DNA from: Paraclostridium ghonii
GTDB lineage: Bacteria > Bacillota > Clostridia > Peptostreptococcales > Peptostreptococcaceae
Assembly: GCF_023653455.1 (NCBI RefSeq)
Contig: NZ_JAKEDR010000062.1
Coordinates: 1-17,039 of the forward strand
Reading direction: 5' to 3'
DNA length: 17,039 nt
Shown: piece by piece, positions 15,072-17,039 of the stretch
How the letters are laid out: every line of letters begins with the position of its first letter
How positions within the stretch are numbered: the stretch's first letter is position 1
Position numbers and translations under genes: made by a program
The notes under the pieces: model-generated
Told to the model about the DNA's origin: nothing
What the model saw: the letters and a program-made list of their open reading frames with translations, nothing else
The model's database searches: none

Positions 15072-15100
15072 ATTATATAATAAATTCATATATTTTTCTA
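15072..15100 (-). promoter_or_regulatory. Possible helicase promoter with palindromic -10
   Basis: Minus-strand TATAAT (15077 to 15072) has TAGAAA (15100 to 15095) at a spacing of 17. The -10 lies in the palindrome ATTATATAAT (15072-15081), which also gives a + strand TATAAT at 15076-15081. The small + strand gene at 15179 could therefore use the same spot in the other direction, though its -35 is poor. Confidence 0.4.
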
Positions 15101-15178
15101 TTCTTTACCATATTTTGCTTAATAGATATTTAAGTTTTAGGAATACTAAATATATAAATTTATATAGGAGGTATTCAT

Positions 15179-15427
15179 ATGAATGATAGCTATTTAAGAA
15201 GAAAAGCCATTGAAGAAGCTAAATATATTTATGAAGATTATTTTACTGCATCTAAAACTCTAGATACTTTTAACTCAGTTCCAGGTATAGAGGTTTACAA
15301 TATACCAAAATATTATCACAGTACGTGTTCTCGTTGCCTAAATTCATTTCCTCACAGCGAAACTAATTATTCCCCTGAAGAAGGGTTTGTGTGTGATGAT
15401 TGTTTAAATAATCACACGTTATCTTAG
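15179..15427 (+). CDS. Small CxxC...CxxC protein, function unknown
   Basis: The 82-residue soluble protein follows a strong AGGAGG ribosome site at good spacing, so it is very likely translated. I do not recognise the family. The first 45 residues are charged and probably helical (YLRRKAIEEAKYIYEDYF at 5-22). The second half has C50-xx-C53 and C72-xx-C75 with 18 residues between, a zinc-ribbon-like spacing (HSTCSRC and FVCDDC). A metal-binding adaptor or regulatory role is possible but is inference. It is divergent from the helicase gene and upstream of the 98-residue gene, which has its own promoter. Confidence 0.8.
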   Translation: MNDSYLRRKAIEEAKYIYEDYFTASKTLDTFNSVPGIEVYNIPKYYHSTCSRCLNSFPHSETNYSPEEGFVCDDCLNNHTLS

Positions 15428-15447
15428 TACAACTCTTAATGCCTAAA

Positions 15448-15476
15448 TTTACATTTAATTTATCTTGTTATATAAT
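15448..15476 (+). promoter_or_regulatory. Promoter of the HesB-like gene
   Basis: TTTACA (15448-15453) and a perfect TATAAT (15471-15476) are 17 bases apart. This predicts a start near 15483, about 23 bases before the ATG at 15506. Confidence 0.75.
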
Positions 15477-15505
15477 TAAGTAAATTTAACTTAAGGAGAC
15501 CTGTC

Positions 15506-15802
15506 ATGAATATAGCAATATATAGTTCTGCTAAAAAAGAACTTGATAAATTATTAAAAGTTGAAACGAATAAAAAATATATACGAGTATTCATCAGAAC
15601 TATAAGTTTTTTATGCGATGCTAGAGTTCATATAACGCTGGACGAGTTACAAGCTAATGATGAATTATTTGAAGTGGATGGATATAATATAATAATAAAC
15701 AAAAGATTAGCTTCTCAAATAAATAATCTATATATATCATTTGGAGGTTTACTAAGTCCTAATGAGTTTAGTGTAGATTGTGACTTCAATGAATATTATT
15801 AA
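15506..15802 (+). CDS. HesB/IscA-like small protein, degenerate cysteines
   Basis: The 98-residue protein follows AAGGAGA and its own good promoter. The order of strands and motifs (SSAKKELDKLL at the start, RVFIRT, then NDELFEVDGYNIIINKRLASQI, then YISFGG and a C-terminal SVDCDF) recalls the HesB-like/IscA fold used in iron-sulfur assembly. IscA-type scaffolds need three cysteines. Here only C37 (roughly where the first would be) and C92 remain, and the terminal CGC-like motif is absent. It may be a non-scaffold member with another role. The family assignment is from pattern memory and moderate. A strong terminator starts at the stop codon. Confidence 0.7.
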   Translation: MNIAIYSSAKKELDKLLKVETNKKYIRVFIRTISFLCDARVHITLDELQANDELFEVDGYNIIINKRLASQINNLYISFGGLLSPNEFSVDCDFNEYY

Positions 15803-15829
15803 AAAAGAGTGTCATTTTGACACTCTTTT
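15801..15829. terminator. Bidirectional terminator after the HesB-like gene
   Basis: AAAAGAGTGTCA (15803-15814) pairs with TGACACTCTTTT (15818-15829) around a TTT loop, giving a T tract on the + strand. On the minus strand six Ts follow (complement of 15801-15806). It therefore also ends the decayed minus-strand gene at 15832. Confidence 0.88.
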
Positions 15830-15831
15830 AA

Positions 15832-15936
15832 TTATTTAAGTAATTTTTTCATTCCATCTCTCATAAATGCAACAGTTGTAACAACTATAACTTGTGCACT
15901 TGTATTGTTTAGTTTAACAACCCCTTCTTCCCCAAA
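15832..15936 (-). pseudogene. Remnant 3' end of a minus-strand gene
   Basis: A 34-codon open stretch ends in TAA at 15834-15832, right before a terminator. It reads FGEEGVVKLNNTSAQ, then VIVVTTVAFMRDGMKKLLK. This looks like real protein (mixed composition, a hydrophobic strand or helix, a charged end). But a stop directly precedes it and no start codon or ribosome site is present. The adjoining frame upstream reads CNVLIWG to about 15960, so a frameshift plus a 5' deletion is plausible. I do not recognise the parent family. It could also be a chance frame in AT-rich DNA. Confidence 0.45.
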
Positions 15937-15974
15937 TTAACACATTACAATATTTTATGCCATTATTATTAAAT

Positions 15975-16012
15975 AATAATAAAGAGTTAATTTTAATCAA
16001 CTCTTTATTATT
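15975..16012 (-). terminator. Hairpin after the S55 peptidase gene
   Basis: AATAATAAAGAGTT (15975-15988) is fully complementary to AACTCTTTATTATT (15999-16012), extended inward through a G-U pair. It lies 7 bases after the stop of the minus-strand gene. The T tract on the minus strand is broken (TTATTATTT), so termination may be incomplete. Confidence 0.65.
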
Positions 16013-16018
16013 TTCTAT

Positions 16019-16969
16019 TTAATTTTTCATACTGTCTTCTTCAGGATTTAACATATAATCTATATTTGATATAAATCCAATTTTATGATTATATATAAAA
16101 CTGGACCTTATTCCTCCCACTAATTTCCCACCTTGCACAACTGGTGAACCACTCATTCCTCCTATTACTCCACCTCTATACTCTTTAAGTTCTTTATCTT
16201 TAACTTTTATTTTTGCCCCATCTTCATATATTTTTGTTATTTCTATTTCATGTAATTTTTTTTCATTAGTAATAGGTGATTTGCAATATATATAAGCTTT
16301 ACCTTTTTTAGGTCTTGCTATTTCTAAAGCTTGTTTGTCATTAAAAGTACTTTCTTTTAATTTTCCTTTTACTCCATATTCACTATACTTGTTTATATCT
16401 CCAATATAATTTAATTTACCATCTTTACTTTCTTTTAGGTGAGGTTTCAATCCACCATCGTTAAATAAATTTGCCTTTATTGAATGGACATAAGAAGTTT
16501 CAAAAACTTGCGTGCTAAGTGCAACTTCTGATCCATCTACATTATGACTTAAACCTATAAAGCTTCCATCTTCACTTACTGCAGTTATTGTCCCGCAAAA
16601 CTGCTGTGTAAAGCTTAAATAAATACCTCTAAAATCTTTACCTGTAAAAACTTGTACATTTTCTTTTCCATCTCTTAAAAACCTCACTAAAACTTTTTCA
16701 TTTTCAGTTTTATATAAGTCTGTTAAATCATATAAATCATACTTTAATTTTTTATTCATAGAAATTGCAGATAATATTATATCATTTTTTTCAAAATCGG
16801 TATCTTCATTCACAAGCATATCAACTATAGGGTATTTTAAATTTAAATTAACAAAAACTACTTCCGCAGATGGCATAAGTTTTTCTACCCTATTTTGTGC
16901 AAACCCTAAATTAGTTGATAAAAGTATAGCTATAATAGTTATTGATAATATATTTTTTAGTCTTTTCAT
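16019..16969 (-). CDS. SpoIVB-like S55 family serine peptidase
   Basis: The 316-residue protein starts with a signal peptide or membrane anchor (about 5-24, ending LGFAQ) and is probably exported. The C-terminal half is the S55 (SpoIVB) peptidase fold: H142 in GLSHNVDGS, D258 fifteen residues before the serine, and S273 in GVIGGMSGSPVVQGGKLVGG. SpoIVB is secreted by the forespore into the space between the two membranes, where it triggers sigma-K activation. B. subtilis SpoIVB has about 426 residues with an N-terminal PDZ domain. Here the corresponding region is shortened and lacks a recognisable PDZ, though LVRFLRDGKENVQVF (about 94-108) recalls its last strands. It is probably a paralogue of spoIVB. 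GAAGGGA precedes the ATG, and the promoter is at or beyond the window edge. Confidence 0.82.
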   Translation of the reverse strand: MKRLKNILSITIIAILLSTNLGFAQNRVEKLMPSAEVVFVNLNLKYPIVDMLVNEDTDFEKNDIILSAISMNKKLKYDLYDLTDLYKTENEKVLVRFLRDGKENVQVFTGKDFRGIYLSFTQQFCGTITAVSEDGSFIGLSHNVDGSEVALSTQVFETSYVHSIKANLFNDGGLKPHLKESKDGKLNYIGDINKYSEYGVKGKLKESTFNDKQALEIARPKKGKAYIYCKSPITNEKKLHEIEITKIYEDGAKIKVKDKELKEYRGGVIGGMSGSPVVQGGKLVGGIRSSFIYNHKIGFISNIDYMLNPEEDSMKN

Positions 16970-17039
16970 AGCGTATCCCTTCTTAAAAGTATTTTAATGT
17001 TTTTATTATTTTTCTATAAATTTATGTTTTTTATTATAC

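Overview
The window comes from an AT-rich, low-GC Gram-positive anaerobe, most likely a clostridium of the Peptostreptococcaceae (Clostridioides, Romboutsia or Paraclostridium type). This is judged from codon use, strong GGAGG ribosome binding sites, a SpoIVB-type sporulation protease, a class A penicillin-binding protein with a proline-rich tail, and a preQ1 riboswitch in front of queT. It reads as ordinary chromosome. I see no phage, transposon, CRISPR array, tRNA or rRNA.

Layout from left to right. Positions 1-1205 (+) hold a nitronate monooxygenase/FabK-like flavoprotein with its own promoter, a FapR-like inverted repeat at the start point, and a terminator. Positions 1245-5777 (-) are one cluster transcribed leftward: a lipoprotein binding protein resembling YnjB, two separate permeases, an ATPase and an ADP-ribose-type Nudix hydrolase. 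The first three junctions overlap or nearly touch. Positions 5876-7466 (-) hold queT, preceded by promoter, preQ1-I aptamer and attenuator, and followed by a membrane-anchored metallophosphoesterase. Next is an aldo/keto reductase with a C-terminal ferredoxin-like domain (-). Positions 8607-8983 are a long divergent leader with a terminator-like hairpin, an 18-codon upstream ORF and mutually exclusive hairpins in front of corA (+, 8984-9919).

Positions 9920-10258 lie between two convergent genes. They contain the two genes' terminators and, between them, an approximately 84-nt island of about 48% GC that folds as a three-way junction. It looks like a standalone small RNA on the minus strand. 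Then come a class A PBP (-), a PD-(D/E)XK nuclease fused to a DinG/XPD-type helicase (-), two small + strand genes (a CxxC protein and a HesB/IscA-like protein), a decayed gene end (-), and a SpoIVB-like S55 peptidase (-).

The most interesting signals are in the non-coding DNA: the unassigned structured RNA at 10060-10164, the corA leader with its leader peptide, the extra long-range stem around the preQ1 attenuator, and the FapR-like operator at 40-56. No large new gene system is evident.
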